Shown here: positions 17,836-19,814 of the stretch, piece by piece
How positions within the stretch are numbered: the stretch's first letter is position 1
Layout: each line of letters starts with the position of its first letter
Source: Volvariella volvacea V23
Taxonomy: Eukaryota > Basidiomycota > Agaricomycetes > Agaricales > Pluteaceae
Direction of reading: 5' to 3'
Length of the DNA: 19,814 bases
Assembly (NCBI GenBank): GCA_000349905.1
Contig: KB722743.1
Location: 743,921-763,734, forward strand
Position numbers and translations under genes: made by a program
Notes under the pieces: model-generated
Database searches by the model: none
Told to the model about the DNA's origin: nothing
The model's input: the letters and a program-made list of their open reading frames with translations, nothing else

Positions 17836-17958
17836 TGTGAAGGAGTATTATGATTATGGCACAGACTAGATGTAAATAAGAGGCTGATGTTCCACAGACT
17901 ATATATGTTTTGTAGATACAAAAGATGAAGACAAATTTGCTTTTACCCACTTTTTATA
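17836..17958 (+). repeat. 3' terminal repeat of gypsy-2
   Basis: It starts TGTGAAGG just after the polypurine tract, and from 17844 matches the left copy to TTTTACCCACTTTTT. It has no CpG, while the left copy has two at positions where this one shows TG or CA. It ends TTTTTATA where the left ends TTTTTCA. With the following G, the junction forms a good splice acceptor (TATAG). Confidence 0.7.
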
Positions 17959-19004
17959 GAGGATGCTCTATCTATTGCAAACAAAGACCTGCTGGAGCAA
18001 GAGGTATGAATTTCACTGATATCTCTACCAATATTCAAGTTAAAATGGCCTTTCAGCTGAAGAAGCTACTGGAGTCTGGGTGCAAACCAAATATTGATGA
18101 ATATCTCAGTGTCAAGCCCAGTGTTTGGAAGGGTCAAGACTTGAGAATTAATGACTCTAATGGAAAACTTTCTCTGATGGTTATTGGATCAATGCTTGAC
18201 TTTATCAGAAGCAGGCTCTTAACCTCTATCCAGGCCATCTTTCTTGATGACTTTCTTCCAGTTGGTGGAGGGAATGGAGCACAAATGGCAGCTTGCTATA
18301 TGGCCCTACACTTTGTCTACTATAACAGATATTGCAAACAGGTGAAGGACTACTGCTTGGTTTGATCACTGGTTCTGACAAGTCTAACTTGACTAGTATT
18401 CAAAAAATGAGACTGGATTTCAAGCATTTCAGAGGGGTGATCCTGATGAGAAAGCAACCAGACTGTCACTTCCTCACACCTCAAAGGAACTTCAGAACAA
18501 TCCCATCAGGTATGGCTTGCTCCAACAAGCTCTTGCACCTTATTTTTCTTGGCTTCAACATGTGGTATGAGATATGTTGAGTGAGTTAAGCATTCACTAA
18601 TGAATTCTCAGATAAAAGCACACCTTTCTAAGGAGTACCAGCATCTGAAGCAATCAGTGGACTCTCTGCCAGAAAATAACCTATCTCCTGCTAATCCATT
18701 TGCAGGGTTTGTCATCAACCTCAATGTAACAATCTCCATTCACAGAGATTGGAGTGATGACTCTCTCTGTGTTGTCACTGTGGTTTCTGATTGTGAAAAG
18801 GAATGGCTGATTCTAGTAGAGCTTGGATTGGTTTTGGAGCTCAGATTTGGAGACTGTGTCATCTTTTCCTCTAACAAAATCTCCCACCTTAACCTTTAAT
18901 TCAAGGGGCTGAGGGCATCAATTGTCTCTCACTCTGATGTAGCCTTTATTAAATGGGTCAGAAAACAAAATGGGTATACTGGGCATAAGCAATTTTCAGG
19001 GTAG
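17959..19004 (+). pseudogene. 2OG-Fe(II) dioxygenase-like (TET/JBP-like) gene, 3' part
   Basis: Exons 17959-18341, 18433-18564 and 18612-18899 join in frame across introns 18342-18432 (GTGAAG...TTTCAG) and 18565-18611 (GTATGA...TCTCAG). The N-terminal part includes SLMVIGSMLDFIRSR, FLDDFLPVGGGNG and FVYYNRYC. The last exon carries an iron/2-oxoglutarate site: IHRDWSD with H-x-D at 18741-18749, a distal His in ISHLNL 48 residues later (18885-18887), and an Arg nine residues further (LRAS, 18912-18914). A TAA at 18897-18899 falls between that His and the Arg, yet the frame continues to TAG at 19002-19004 with FKGLRASIVSHSD. I judge it a member of a family expanded in agaricomycetes and akin to TET/JBP oxygenases, recently inactivated or read through. 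No CpG is visible in it. Confidence 0.6.
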
Positions 19005-19606
19005 TAGATTAGATATTTGTACCTTCAATCTCACCTATCACCTAGGACAATTGATTTATATTTGAAGTAAAGACAACTATTCTAAGTGTTACTATATTCA
19101 AATGATAAGCATCTTTGCCAACTACCAACCAATTTAAAAAATAAGTACATGATGAAGACTGTGCCAGGTTATGCTCTGTAGAACACAAGGGAAAGACTAC
19201 ATTATCCAACTATTATTTATTTGTATATACACTGACCTTCTGCCAGTGAAAGATTGGAAGCACTTTCTCTGCTCATCTAAACAATCACAAGATGAGCTGA
19301 TCATGGTCTAAGGCTTTCTAATGGGCTAACTGACTATACCTCAGCTTTAAATACTGATCTTATTGATAGATTAAACTTAACTTGACTGTGTGCACCAGCA
19401 ATTGGCCAAAAAAAACTGATTAGTCATTTATAGATGTTTATAGGCTATTTAGCTGATATTTTATTCCAGCTATATAATGTAGTGGCTATATAGCTACTAG
19501 GATGCATAGTTCTATGACAGTAATGCAATGACAGTAATGTGCACTGTGGCTCAAGAAAGGATTGCTGATGTAACTCTGATAAGAGATTGATAGCTGAGCC
19601 TTGAGA
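19005..19606. other. intergenic, no gene recognised
   Basis: About 600 bp, AT-rich, with no CpG and no long frame. A short tandem duplication of ATGACAGTAATG occurs at 19514-19539, and TATAG/GCTAT words cluster at 19430-19500. Nothing else is identified. Confidence 0.4.
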
Positions 19607-19755
19607 GTTACTGCCAAATCAGAAAATAAGTGCTGAAAGTTCTAAGGCCAAGGATTAAGCACCCAAGGTCAGAAGTTACCACCAGGCACCAATTTCAGGC
19701 ATGGCTTTTCTGGTTCTGAAAAAACTAAGTTCTTACTACATTCTGGACTTGGAAC
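19607..19755 (-). pseudogene. second Tnp2-like transposase fragment (dispersed repeat copy B)
   Basis: Homologous to 3995-4145 in the same orientation. On the minus strand it encodes FFRTRKAMPEIGAW, against LFRTKKAVPDFGAW in the other copy, followed at the same place by GGTAACTTCTG, the likely intron donor. Two adjacent stops (near 19731-19736) precede it in frame. It is a decayed paralogue; homologous sequence further upstream of the coding strand would lie from 19756 rightward but is not clear. Confidence 0.6.
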
Positions 19756-19814
19756 CATGTACCATGCTTAGGATGCTGGCAGAATGGCTTTAATCAACCC
19801 ATCTTGAAACACAG

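Larger units (their letters stand above)
11421..17958 (+). mobile_element. Ty3/gypsy retrotransposon gypsy-2, complete layout but inactive
   Basis: 6.5 kb plus-strand element: direct terminal repeats at both ends, and between them gag, protease, RT, RNase H and integrase in Ty3/gypsy order, then a polypurine tract next to the right repeat. Every module except RT and RNase H shows damage to key residues or frame, and no continuous gag-pol frame remains. CpGs are clearly more frequent than in flanking DNA (about 17 in the first 0.9 kb, about 14 in the last 1.5 kb) but fewer than in gypsy-1, suggesting intermediate age. No clear target duplication or primer-binding site is seen. Confidence 0.85.

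Noticed and set aside
1..19814. CRISPR array, tRNA or rRNA genes
   Set aside because: No regularly spaced short repeats and no recognisable tRNA or rRNA core sequences were seen on either strand.

Overview
The window reads as transposon-crowded DNA of a filamentous basidiomycete, most likely a mushroom-forming agaricomycete. The basis is the mix of elements: Ty3/gypsy gag with an AMDVDA-type tail, a Helitron replicase N-terminus with its DUF6570-like region, a Tnp2-like transposase, and host-type genes cut by many 40-90 bp GTAAGT...YAG introns. Nothing suggests bacterial or viral DNA.

Layout. 1-1635 is the 5' end of a minus-strand Ty3/gypsy element (gypsy-1): partial gag plus a 666 bp LTR. 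2212-2666 is an old, truncated LTR of the same family and orientation. 2884-3193 looks like a solo or truncated copia-type LTR. 3850-5320 (minus) is a broken Tnp2-like transposase; a second fragment of the same family lies at 19607-19755. 5642-7159 (minus) is an intact 505-codon N-terminal half of a Helitron protein that stops where the Rep domain should begin. 7904-9595 (minus) and about 9690-11100 (plus) are two divergent multi-exon genes, unrecognised and both damaged. 11161-11424 and 17959-19004 (plus) are two parts of one 2OG-Fe(II) dioxygenase-like gene. Between them sits a whole but dead Ty3/gypsy element (gypsy-2, 11421-17958) with about 120 bp direct terminal repeats and gag, protease, RT, RNase H and integrase remains in order.

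The strongest signal is compositional. By eye I count only seven CpG dinucleotides in 1636-11393 (about 9.8 kb) and none in 17960-19814, whereas gypsy-1 is CpG-rich and gypsy-2 keeps an intermediate number. This fits long-term CpG methylation and deamination of the region, with two later insertions carrying fresh CpGs. Other points worth checking: the dioxygenase-like gene could splice across gypsy-2 in matching phase; and gypsy-2 contains an 80 bp insert, flanked by TGCC repeats, that is an inverted relative of the exon next to its own 5' repeat and whose removal would rejoin the pol frame.
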